This document shows, piece after piece, positions 57,016 to 64,000 of a stretch of DNA of 64,000 nucleotides. Origin of the DNA: Chromobacterium haemolyticum (lineage in GTDB: Bacteria; Pseudomonadota; Gammaproteobacteria; Burkholderiales; Chromobacteriaceae). The first letter of the stretch is position 1; every line of letters starts with the position of its first letter. Location of the stretch: NCBI RefSeq assembly GCF_002081825.1, contig NZ_MUKU01000018.1, forward strand, positions 1-64,000, in the 5' to 3' direction. A model generated the notes under the pieces. The model saw nothing but the letters and a program-made list of their open reading frames with translations, searched no databases and was not told the origin of the DNA. A program made the translations under genes and the position numbers.

Positions 57016-58233
57016 TCAGGCTTTGCCCAGATGCGGCTCGGCTTCGAATTCCTCGTCCTTGGTCGTGCCCGGCTGACGTATGGTCAGCGAGAACAACAGC
57101 GCGACGATCAACAGCGCCAGGATCAGATGGAAGGTGGCCAGGAAGCCGCCAAACAGCGAGGCGACGATGGAGCCGACGATGCTGCCGATGCCGAAGCCCA
57201 GATAGATCACGCCGTAGTTCTTTGTCAGGTTGTTGAGGCCGAAGAAATCGCTGACCAGCGACGGGTACACGGTGATGGTGCCGCCGAAGCTGAAGGCGAC
57301 GCAGGCGATGGCCAGGAAGAACAGGGTGGCGTTCAAGGGCACGAACAGCAGGGTCAGCATGCCGGCCAGCGCGGCAATCTGAGCAATGGTGATGACCCGG
57401 ATGCGCGGCATTTTGTCGGAGAGGATGCCCAGCACCAGGCGGCCGGACAAATTGGCCACGGCGATGACCGCGACGGCGTTGGCGGCGGTCAGCGCCGGCA
57501 GGTGCACATAGCTCTCGCCGATGTCCTTGGCCACGCCGATCACGTACAGGCCGCTCATGCACACGGTCAGGAACATCAGCGCCAGCATCCAGTACTGGGG
57601 TTGGCGCATCGCCTCGGCCAGGGTGTAGTCATGGCTGGCGGTTTGTTGCGCGGCGGCTTGCTGCTGCGGCGCGTCGCGCATCAGCAGGCTGCCGGCCACC
57701 ACCATGGCCATGGCGATCAGGCCCCACAGCTCAAAGGTGGTTTCCAGGCTGAAGCGGGCCAGCAGCGCCAGATTGATGTATTTGAAACCCAGGCTGCCCA
57801 GGCCGTAAGCGCCGATGGCGCAGGCGGACACCAGGCCCTTGCGCTCCGGAAACCATTTGACGCAGTTGGACAGCGTCAGCAGGTAGCCGGCGCCGTCGGC
57901 CAGGCCCACCAGCACGCCGGCGCACAGATACAGCATGATCAGGTTGTTGGCCTGGGCGGTGAGGAAGAAGCCCAGGCCCAGCATCAGGCCGGCGCCCAGG
58001 GTGACGCGCTGCACGCCGAAGCGTTCTTGCAGTTTGCCGGCCAGCGAGGAGGCCACCGCCAGCGCCAGGCTCAACAGGCCGAAGGCGAAAGCCACCTGGC
58101 TGACCGGCTCGGACAGCTTGGCGGAGAGTTGGGCGTTGAACAGGCTCCAGGTGTAGACGGAGCCGAGGGCGAACTGGGTGAGGACGGTGCCGGCCAGGGT
58201 ACGGTAGCGGATGGCGTTGCTTGAGGCGTTCAT
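57016..58233 (-). CDS. OFA-family MFS transporter (YhjX-like)
   Basis: A 405-residue, 12-helix major facilitator of the oxalate/formate antiporter family. The helix 1 block GTVLTQFALGSVYTWSLF and the YhjX-like GFGIGSIVGSIVASLFGGF are visible, as is the central cytoplasmic loop rich in Gln/Ala (QQQAAAQQTASHDYTLAEAM). In E. coli YhjX is induced through the pyruvate-responsive YpdA/YpdB pair; here a YpdA/YpdB-like pair is encoded next door, on the same strand. A role in pyruvate or related monocarboxylate transport is therefore likely but inferred. Confidence 0.87.
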   Translation of the reverse strand: MNASSNAIRYRTLAGTVLTQFALGSVYTWSLFNAQLSAKLSEPVSQVAFAFGLLSLALAVASSLAGKLQERFGVQRVTLGAGLMLGLGFFLTAQANNLIMLYLCAGVLVGLADGAGYLLTLSNCVKWFPERKGLVSACAIGAYGLGSLGFKYINLALLARFSLETTFELWGLIAMAMVVAGSLLMRDAPQQQAAAQQTASHDYTLAEAMRQPQYWMLALMFLTVCMSGLYVIGVAKDIGESYVHLPALTAANAVAVIAVANLSGRLVLGILSDKMPRIRVITIAQIAALAGMLTLLFVPLNATLFFLAIACVAFSFGGTITVYPSLVSDFFGLNNLTKNYGVIYLGFGIGSIVGSIVASLFGGFLATFHLILALLIVALLFSLTIRQPGTTKDEEFEAEPHLGKA

Positions 58234-58271
58234 GGTGCTGCTCGCTTAAAGTCATTACTGTTGGTGTGACT

Positions 58272-58287
58272 ATAAGCCTGTGCTTAT
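58272..58287. promoter_or_regulatory. inverted repeat upstream of the OFA transporter gene
   Basis: ATAAGC-CTGT-GCTTAT, a perfect 6-bp dyad with a 4-bp spacer, centred about 46 bp before the start codon. It could be an operator or part of the promoter. Confidence 0.35.
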
Positions 58288-58388
58288 GTAGGGGGCGCGG
58301 CGGCGGCATGAGATGCAGGCGGCGCGGAATGAAGTGCAGGCGGCGGCGAATCAGTTACAGGCCCGGAAAATGGCGCGCATGAGTGGAT

Positions 58389-58427
58389 GGCATTTCCATT
58401 GCCAAGCTGGCTTGCCAATGGAATGTC
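58389..58427. other. imperfect palindrome downstream of the LytTR regulator gene
   Basis: GGCATTTCCATTGCCAAGC and the following GCTTGCCAATGGAATGTC region form a long stem with few mismatches. It lies between the OFA gene and repeat element E, with no T run. It may be a weak terminator or a binding site. Confidence 0.35.
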
Positions 58428-58432
58428 TGGCC

Positions 58433-58578
58433 TTAGAGCCTGTTCAAAATCTCGCGAGCCAGAGCGAGACAAGGCGAAAACGGCTGAGAAAGCGGAGTGT
58501 ACATAGGGTACATGAGCATTTCGAAGCCGGTTTCAACGCCGTATCGCCGCAGCGCAGCAGATTATGAACAGGTTCTTA
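58433..58578. repeat. miniature inverted-repeat element E (Correia-like family)
   Basis: A 146-bp element with near-perfect terminal inverted repeats: TTAGAGCCTGTTCAAAATCT at the left, and on the other strand TAAGAACCTGTTCATAATCT at the right (17 of 20 match). The interior GAGACAAGGCGAAAACGGC, GGTACATGAGCATTTCGAA and CGCAGCGCAGCAGATT is shared with element B (inverted). Confidence 0.8.
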
Positions 58579-58629
58579 TTCAGGAGCCGGCTGGCAGCCG
58601 GTTTGATGCGCCGCGTGGGTGACCAACGC

Positions 58630-59361
58630 TCAAAGATGCATCAACTGCCGGAAAGCCTTGATATTGCTGCGGCTGACCGGAATCTCGGCTTTCAGGTCGT
58701 ACAGTTTGATGATGTAGGTGCTGTTGAGCCAGGGCGCGATCTCGCGGATTTTGTGGATGTTGACGCAGTAGGAGCGGTGGCAGCGGAAGAAGCTGTCGGC
58801 CGGCAGGCGGGCGACGAACTCGCTGATGCTCATCGACATCACGTAGCGGTCGTGCGCGGTGTAGACCAGGGTGACTTTCTCGTCGGCCTCGGCGTAGTAG
58901 ATCTGCTCGCAGGGGGTGACGATGATGCTGTCGCCCTTGACCAGGTTGACGGTGCGGCTGGCGGCCGGGGCTTCGGCCGGCGCGGCGGCGGCGGCCGGCG
59001 GCGTCTGCGCTTCCAGCTTGGCCAGCAGATTGATGATGCGGGCCTCGTTGTAAGGCTTCAGGATGTAGTCGAAGGCCTCCACCTCAAACGCTTCCACCGC
59101 GAACTCCTTGTAGGCGGTGACGAAGACGATGCGCGGCGGCCGCGACGATTTGTGCAGGTTCTTGGCCAGCAGCAGGCCGTCAATGGATGGGATGTTGATG
59201 TCCAGGAACACCACGTCCACTTCGTGTTCCTGCAGGAATTTGAACGCTTCCAGCCCGTCTTCCACGCTGGCGACGATGTCGATGCGGCTGTGCTCGCGGA
59301 TCAGATAGGCCAGTTCCTCGCGCGCCAGGTATTCGTCTTCCACGATCAGGGCTTTCAGCAT
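58630..59361 (-). CDS. LytTR-family response regulator (YpdB/BtsR-like)
   Basis: A 243-residue regulator. The receiver domain occupies residues 1-125 (IVEDEYLAREEL; phosphorylated Asp in VVFLDINIPSIDG; Lys in DYILKPYNE). An Ala/Pro linker (PPAAAAAPAEAPAA) leads to the LytTR DNA-binding domain (VTPCEQIYYAEADEKVTLVYT to FFRCHRSYCVNIHKI). Its start overlaps the kinase stop by 7 bp. It probably activates the adjacent OFA transporter gene, as YpdB does for yhjX. Confidence 0.88.
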   Translation of the reverse strand: MLKALIVEDEYLAREELAYLIREHSRIDIVASVEDGLEAFKFLQEHEVDVVFLDINIPSIDGLLLAKNLHKSSRPPRIVFVTAYKEFAVEAFEVEAFDYILKPYNEARIINLLAKLEAQTPPAAAAAPAEAPAASRTVNLVKGDSIIVTPCEQIYYAEADEKVTLVYTAHDRYVMSMSISEFVARLPADSFFRCHRSYCVNIHKIREIAPWLNSTYIIKLYDLKAEIPVSRSNIKAFRQLMHL

Positions 59362-61025
59362 GCCGGCTCCTCGGTGGCGGGCAGGTCGAAACAAACGGCG
59401 GTGCCGGGCTCCAGCCGGGTCAGCCGCAAGCCCTCGCCGTACAGCAGTTTGAGCCGCTGGTTGACGTTGCTCAGGCCTATGCTGCGGCTGGACAGCGTGC
59501 CAGCGGCCACGCCGTCCAGCACTTCCTGGCTGACGCCGTAGCCGGTGTCGCGAACGCAGACATGCACTTTGTCGCCGTCGCGCTTGACCGCGATGCTGAC
59601 CCGGCCCGGCTCTTTGCGCGGCTGGATGCCGTGGAGGATGGCGTTTTCCACCAGCGGCTGCAAGAGCAGGCTGGGGATGCGCACGTGCACATCGTCGATA
59701 TCGAACTCCACCGTCAGCTTGGCGCCGAAGCGCGCCTGTTCTATCGCCACGTAGTCGCGCACTTGCTGCAGTTCTTCCTGAATGTCGATCAGCCGGTCGC
59801 CCAACGACAGGTTGTAGCGCAGGTAGTCCGCCAGGTTGGAGATCAGCTGGCGCGCCTGCTGCGGCTGGATGCGGATCAGCGAGGAGATGGCATTGAGGGC
59901 GTTGAACAGGAAGTGCGGGTTGATCTTGCTTTGCAGCGCGCTGAATTCCGCCTTGCGCGCCATCTCTTCCAGCTGTTTGACCCGCGACACTTCCATCTGG
60001 GTGGAGATCAGCTGGGACAGGCCCACCGCCACTTCGCGCAGCGGCGTGCTGATGCCGTGGCTCTTGCGGTAGAAGATTTTCAGGGTGCCGCTGACGCCGG
60101 CTTTTTCGCGCAGCGGGATGATGATGACGGAGTGGAAATCCGCCAGGTGGTATTGCTGCAGATTGTTCTCGATGATGATCTGATCGCCGGCAATGGCCTG
60201 GCGAGTGATGGCGCCGATGGCGGAGTGCTCGTCCATCTCGTAGTAGTCCTTGCCCAGGCCCACATAGGCCAGCACGTCCGAGGTGTTGGTGATGGCCACC
60301 GCGTCGGCGTCCAGCTGGTCCCGGATCACGGTGCAGACCTGAACCATGGCGTCGCGGTCCAGATTCTGGAAATAGGGCAGGGTGCGGTTGGCAATGGTCA
60401 GCGCCAGCTTGGCCTGTCGCGCGGCCAGCAGCTCTTTTTCGTCGTTGACGTCTTGCACCAGCTTGATGATCAGGCCGACGCACACGGTGCCGAAGATCAT
60501 CGGGAAGGCAATGTGGCGGACGATGGGCACGCCCACCGCTGGATCGGTCAAGAGCAGGATCAGGCCCATGGTCAGCCCTTCGCACAGCATGCCGGCCAGG
60601 ATGCCGTACAGCCACAGCCGGCTCCTGCCGGCGCGGAAGTGTATCCAGGTGGCCAGCAGGCCGGCGCAGACGCTGGAGATCAGGCAGGGCAGCGAGGTGT
60701 AGCCGTTGATGTCGATCAGGTAGCGGTGCAGGCCTGAGACGATGCCGGCCGGTATGCCCACCCAGGGGCCGAACAGGATGCCGCCGGACAGGATGGCGAT
60801 GATGCGCACATTGACCAGGGAGCCGTCCACCGGAATGCCGGTATAGGTGCTGAACACGGCGAACAGGCAGAACAGCAGCGACACCGCCGCCAGTTCGGCC
60901 GGGCTGTGGTCTTGTTTGCGCAGCAGGTGTTGAAACGGGCGGGTGCGGGTGAGGAAGAACAGCGCCATCAACATCAGCGCCGCCCGTTCGAACACCGCCA
61001 GCAGCATGGCTTGGTTTTCTATCAT
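59355..61025 (-). CDS. LytS-type sensor histidine kinase (YpdA/BtsS-like)
   Basis: A 556-residue membrane kinase. Residues about 1-190 form the 5TM-LYT input region (NVRIIAILSGGILFGPWVGIPAGIVSGLHRYLID). A GAF-like domain follows (residues about 215-340), then the His-kinase region with the phospho-acceptor in QSKINPHFLFNALNAISSLIR, and an HATPase with VENAILHGIQPRKEPG and RDTGYGVS. E. coli BtsS and YpdA respond to pyruvate; the same is inferred here. It is co-transcribed with its regulator, and the OFA gene is downstream on the same strand. Confidence 0.88.
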   Translation of the reverse strand: MIENQAMLLAVFERAALMLMALFFLTRTRPFQHLLRKQDHSPAELAAVSLLFCLFAVFSTYTGIPVDGSLVNVRIIAILSGGILFGPWVGIPAGIVSGLHRYLIDINGYTSLPCLISSVCAGLLATWIHFRAGRSRLWLYGILAGMLCEGLTMGLILLLTDPAVGVPIVRHIAFPMIFGTVCVGLIIKLVQDVNDEKELLAARQAKLALTIANRTLPYFQNLDRDAMVQVCTVIRDQLDADAVAITNTSDVLAYVGLGKDYYEMDEHSAIGAITRQAIAGDQIIIENNLQQYHLADFHSVIIIPLREKAGVSGTLKIFYRKSHGISTPLREVAVGLSQLISTQMEVSRVKQLEEMARKAEFSALQSKINPHFLFNALNAISSLIRIQPQQARQLISNLADYLRYNLSLGDRLIDIQEELQQVRDYVAIEQARFGAKLTVEFDIDDVHVRIPSLLLQPLVENAILHGIQPRKEPGRVSIAVKRDGDKVHVCVRDTGYGVSQEVLDGVAAGTLSSRSIGLSNVNQRLKLLYGEGLRLTRLEPGTAVCFDLPATEEPAC

Positions 61026-61129
61026 GGCTTAGGGAGTGGGGCGGCCGCGCCCGGTCGGGCCGGCCTCAAGCCCTGATTTTAAGCCATGCGGCGCGCTTTG
61101 GCCGCTGGCGGGCGCAGATTAGGCGGGCG

Positions 61130-61516
61130 TCATGCCGCTGGCTGCGCCAGCACGGTGCGGCAGTGGTGTTCCAGGCGGGTGATTTCTTCCAGCACCGCGT
61201 CGATGTCGCGGCGTTGTTCTTCCAGCTGGCGGCGGCGCTCCAGCACCAGGTCCAGCAGTTTTTGCGACTGGCCGGCCTCGTCGTGGGCCTGTTCGTACAG
61301 GTCCAGGATGTCGCGGATGTCGGACAAGGACAGACCGATGCGCTTGCCGCGCAGGATCAGCTTGAGCCGGGCGCGGTCGCGGCGGTTGAACACCCGCTGG
61401 CGGCCGTCGCGCTGCGGTTCTATCAGGCCCTGTTCCTCGTAGAAGCGGATGGTGCGCAGGGTGACGTCGAAGTCGCGCGCCAGGTCGGAGATGCTGAAGA
61501 ATTCGGGTTCGGTCAT
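61130..61516 (-). CDS. liuR: MerR-family regulator of leucine catabolism
   Basis: A 128-residue MerR-type activator. The N-terminal winged helix is FSISDLARDFDVTLRTIRFYEEQGLIEPQRDGRQRVFNRRDRARL (residues about 7-50). A coiled coil follows (EAGQSQKLLDLVLERRRQLEEQRRDIDAVLEEITRLEHHC). The start at 61516 has GGAA 6 bp upstream; a TTG start at 61528 is possible. It faces the acyl-CoA ligase gene divergently. Its promoter and that of liuA share the same -35, dyad, 19-bp spacer and -10, supporting both the name and autoregulation. Confidence 0.85.
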   Translation of the reverse strand: MTEPEFFSISDLARDFDVTLRTIRFYEEQGLIEPQRDGRQRVFNRRDRARLKLILRGKRIGLSLSDIRDILDLYEQAHDEAGQSQKLLDLVLERRRQLEEQRRDIDAVLEEITRLEHHCRTVLAQPAA

Positions 61517-61570
61517 GGTGTGTTCCAAGGCAAGCGGCGATTGTAGCTTTTTTTTAACGCGTTCTCAGCC

Positions 61571-61601
61571 CTAGCATGATTTACGTTTACGTAATCGTCA
61601 A
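61571..61601 (-). promoter_or_regulatory. liuR promoter with LiuR operator in a 19-bp spacer
   Basis: Read leftward: TTGACG (61601-61596), a 19-bp spacer with the dyad TTACGT-AA-ACGTAA, then TGCTAG (61576-61571). Both core hexamers and the dyad match the liuA promoter, in the same relative orientation, so the promoter points to liuR itself. The same site may also affect the divergent ligase gene. Confidence 0.72.
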
Positions 61602-61662
61602 CTTGTGGGATGAATGAAAAAAACAACAGCGATACGTACCGTCCACCAGGAGAGAGATTCGG

Positions 61663-63351
61663 ATGACCTTGCCCAGCTATGTCCATGGCGCCTGCCCCCA
61701 GCCCTTGATCGGCCAGACCATAGGCCAGTTGTTCGACCAGACCTGCCGCGAGCATGCACGCCGCGAAGCCTTGGTGGTGCGTCATCAGCAGATACGCTGG
61801 AGCTACGAGGAGTTGCGCGAGCAGGTGGACCGGCTGGCCTGCGCCTTGATCCGGTTGGGCCTCAAGCCCGGCGACCGCATCGGCATCTGGTCGCAGAACA
61901 ACGCCGAGTGGGCGCTGACCCAGTTCGCCACCGCCAAGGCCGGCCTGATCATGGTCAACATCAATCCGGCCTACCGCCGCTCCGAGCTGGAATACGCGCT
62001 GGGCAAGGTGGGCTGCCGCGCGTTGATTCTGTCGCCCAGCTTCAAGAGCAGCGATTACCTGGCGATGGCGGCGGACCTGCTGCCGGAGCTGGCCGTCGGC
62101 GAGCCGGGCCGGCTCAAGTCCGCGGCCATGCCGCAGTTGGAGATCGTCATCCGCCTGGGGCAGCAGCACACGCCGGGCATGCTCAATTTCGCCGACCTGA
62201 TGGCCGCGCCGTCGGCGGAGGAGAAAGCCGGGTTGCAGCGCTTGGGCGAGACGCTGCAGTTCGACGACGTGATCAATATCCAGTTCACCTCCGGCACCAC
62301 CGGCAGCCCCAAGGGCGCTACGCTCACCCATCACAATATTCTGAACAACGCTTACTTCGCCGGCGCGGCGATGGCGTTCGGCCCGGACGACCGGCTGTGC
62401 ATCCCGGTGCCGCTCTACCATTGCTTCGGCATGGTGCTGGGCACCTTGCTGTGCCTGAGCCACGGCGCGACCATGGTGTTTCCGGCGGAGAGCTTCGACG
62501 CGCAGGAGGTGTTGCGCGCGGTGCAGGAGGAGGGCTGCACCGGTCTGCACGGGGTGCCGACGATGTTCATCTCGCTGCTGGACCGGCCGGACTTTGCCGA
62601 TTACGACGTGTCCACGCTGCGCACCGGCATCATGGCTGGCAGCCCGTGTCCGATCGAGGTGATGAAGCGGGTGACCAGTCAGCTCAATATGAGCCAGGTG
62701 ACCATAGGCTACGGCATGACCGAGACCAGCCCGCTGAGCTTCCAGAGCGCCACTGACACGCCGCTGGACAAACGCGTGGCCACGGTGGGGCGCATCCATC
62801 CGCACGTGGAGGTGAAGATCGTGGACGTGGAAGGCCGCATCGTGCCGCGCGGCCAGAGCGGCGAATTGTGCACGCGCGGTTATTCGGTGATGCCGGGCTA
62901 TTGGGGCGACCCGGCCAAGACCGCCGAGGCGATAGACGCCGCCGGCTGGATGCGCACCGGCGACCTGGCGGAGATGGACGCGGACGGTTACGTCAATATT
63001 GTGGGCCGGGTCAAGGACATGGTGATCCGCGGCGGCGAGAACATTTACCCGCGCGAGGTGGAGGAGTTTCTCTACCGCCACCCCAAGATTCAGGAGGTGC
63101 AGGTGATTGGGGTGCCGGACGATAGATTCGGCGAGGAGTTGTGCGCCTGGATCCGGTTGCGCGACGGCGAAAGCGCCAGCGCCGACGATATCCGTGCTTT
63201 TTGCCAGGGGCAAATCGCGCATTACAAGATTCCGCGTTACATCGAATTCGTCGATAGTTTTCCGATGACCATCACCGGCAAGATCCAGAAATTCGTGATG
63301 CGCGAGAAGATGAAGGAGAAGTTGGGGCTGGCGGACGGCAAAACCGCCTGA
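61663..63351 (+). CDS. AMP-binding acyl-CoA synthetase
   Basis: A 562-residue AMP-forming ligase of the medium/long-chain fatty acyl-CoA synthetase type. The ATP loop is [18 protein letters not shown] (about residues 208-225), and GYGMTETSP and [37 protein letters not shown] are the adenylate-binding blocks. The C-terminal lysine lies in [21 protein letters not shown] precedes the start. Divergence from liuR suggests it supplies acyl-CoA to the leucine or branched/odd acid pathway; the actual acid is unknown. Confidence 0.88.
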   Translation: MTLPSYVHGACPQPLIGQTIGQLFDQTCREHARREALVVRHQQIRWSYEELREQVDRLACALIRLGLKPGDRIGIWSQNNAEWALTQFATAKAGLIMVNINPAYRRSELEYALGKVGCRALILSPSFKSSDYLAMAADLLPELAVGEPGRLKSAAMPQLEIVIRLGQQHTPGMLNFADLMAAPSAEEKAGLQRLGETLQFDDVINIQFTSGTTGSPKGATLTHHNILNNAYFAGAAMAFGPDDRLCIPVPLYHCFGMVLGTLLCLSHGATMVFPAESFDAQEVLRAVQEEGCTGLHGVPTMFISLLDRPDFADYDVSTLRTGIMAGSPCPIEVMKRVTSQLNMSQVTIGYGMTETSPLSFQSATDTPLDKRVATVGRIHPHVEVKIVDVEGRIVPRGQSGELCTRGYSVMPGYWGDPAKTAEAIDAAGWMRTGDLAEMDADGYVNIVGRVKDMVIRGGENIYPREVEEFLYRHPKIQEVQVIGVPDDRFGEELCAWIRLRDGESASADDIRAFCQGQIAHYKIPRYIEFVDSFPMTITGKIQKFVMREKMKEKLGLADGKTA

Positions 63352-63373
63352 GCCGCCGCAAACTATGGGGACA

Positions 63374-63400
63374 AAAGCCCCGGCTTGTCGGGGCTTTTTG
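63374..63400 (+). terminator. acyl-CoA ligase terminator
   Basis: AAAGCCCCG (63374-63382) pairs with CGGGGCTTT (63389-63397) and is followed by more T. Confidence 0.88.
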
Positions 63401-63444
63401 GCTTACAATGCCGCCAGACTGATCTTTAAGCTGAGGAATCCATC

Positions 63445-64000
63445 ATGACTACCGTATTCAACGACGCCGATCTGCTGCGTCTGGAAAACCTGCTGACCCC
63501 CTTGTCCGCCAGCGGCAGCACCATGCGCCCGGACGAAGTGCAGGGCTTTTTCGCCGCGCTGGCGTGCGGTCCGGACGCGGTGGACGCCGATTTCTGGCTG
63601 GAAGAAGTGCTGGGCGATGCGCCGGTCTTTGAGAGCGCGGACGACGCGGCGGAACTGAAAACCCTGCTGCAGAAGTTGTACGACGCCACCGCCGCCGCGC
63701 TGGCGGCCGGCGACGAACTGGACCTGATCCTGTACGCGGAAGACGATAGCGACAGCGACGAGCCGGACTACTGGCCGTGGGCCAACGCCTTCCTCTACGC
63801 GCTGGACGTGGTGGAGACCGACTGGTTCGAAGTGGCCGACGAGGACGAGGGCTTTGAAAGCCTGATGATGCCTATGCTGGTGTTGGGCGGCGCTTTCGAG
63901 CAAGAGGACGGCGAAGATCTGCTGACCTTCAGCGACGAGGAAGTGGAAGGCTACAAGGAAGAAATGCTGGAGGCGCTGGGCGCGGTTTACACCTACTGGC
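63445..64000 (+). CDS. UPF0149 (YecA-like) family protein, runs off the window
   Basis: The first 185 residues of a strongly acidic protein of the UPF0149 family. The conserved start RLENLLTPLSASGSTMRPDEVQGFFAALACGPD and YWPWANAFLYALDVVETDWFEV are typical of YecA. GAGGA lies 8 bp before the start at 63445. The 3' part, where YecA proteins may carry a SEC-C zinc motif, is beyond the window, so that feature is undecided. It is a paralogue of the shorter protein encoded at 40611-41228. Confidence 0.85.
   Translation, partial: MTTVFNDADLLRLENLLTPLSASGSTMRPDEVQGFFAALACGPDAVDADFWLEEVLGDAPVFESADDAAELKTLLQKLYDATAAALAAGDELDLILYAEDDSDSDEPDYWPWANAFLYALDVVETDWFEVADEDEGFESLMMPMLVLGGAFEQEDGEDLLTFSDEEVEGYKEEMLEALGAVYTYW

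Overview
The window looks like a chromosomal segment of a Chromobacterium-type betaproteobacterium (Neisseriales, Chromobacteriaceae). The support is the 5S rRNA sequence, the high-GC coding style, and the gene set: tandem narK genes, dadRAX, a complete liu leucine-degradation cluster, an iron-box two-partner secretion pair and the 3',5'-bisphosphate phosphatase neighbourhood. The exact species is inferred, not proven. There is no integrase, transposase, CRISPR array or intact prophage. Almost everything is housekeeping or catabolic chromosome, with several unexplained intergenic structures.

Layout. 1-215: the end of an rRNA operon (5S plus two terminators). 264-8596: a small unknown gene, tandem nitrate transporters narK1-narK2, a PAS plus degenerate-GGDEF protein, an LeuT-type Na+ symporter and a nitrate-sensor (NIT-domain) chemoreceptor. 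8593-14482: a spermidine/iron-type ABC importer (ATPase, two permeases, binding protein) divergent from a GntR/UTRA regulator and a type I asparaginase. 14483-15882: a dense intergenic repeat zone with five 46-bp units, each starting with a DnaA-box-like nonamer. 15119-20310: NadR-like kinase, S4 protein, oxidoreductase-like peptide, RNase AM-type phosphatase, RibD-like reductase, YciO, a site-2 protease and trpS. 20311-20961: a structured leader resembling phage C4 antisense RNA, plus a 26-residue ORF. 20962-25758: YbaK-type deacylase, a PAS chemoreceptor under a perfect Anr/FNR box, and dadR-dadA-alr. 25907-32940: a Fur box followed by a TpsB/TpsA two-partner secretion pair. 32957-36066: two pirins, a GntR/FCD regulator and a tRNA cluster (Pro-Arg-His-His). 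36295-45867: folD, purU, a membrane protein, Nudix, uppP, a UPF0149 protein, cysS, rpmE and two glycosyltransferases. 45886-55358: the liu operon liuA-B-C-D-(GyrI-like)-liuE-aacS, read leftward from a LiuR-type promoter. 55424-57015: YaiI and a small unknown gene with a strongly structured RNA upstream, bracketed by two 87-bp direct repeats. 57016-61025: an OFA/YhjX-type transporter with a YpdA/YpdB-like LytS/LytTR pair. 61130-63351: liuR and an acyl-CoA ligase. 63445-end: a second UPF0149 gene that runs off the window.

How the genes work together. Leucine is oxidised by LiuA (isovaleryl-CoA dehydrogenase), LiuB/LiuD (methylcrotonyl-CoA carboxylase), LiuC (hydratase), LiuE (HMG-CoA lyase) and AacS (acetoacetate activation). 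Both liuA and liuR have the same promoter architecture: TTGACG, a 19-bp spacer holding a TTACGT dyad, then TGATAG or TGCTAG. Nitrate import and a nitrate-sensing chemoreceptor sit within 4 kb of each other. DadR (Lrp family) shares its promoter region with dadA-alr, which holds an inverted pair of a long motif.

Of special interest are the DnaA-box repeat cluster, a family of Correia-like miniature elements with terminal inverted repeats (at least five in 64 kb), the C4-like leader after trpS, the structured RNA upstream of an unknown gene, and a 33-bp duplication of the liuD start region.
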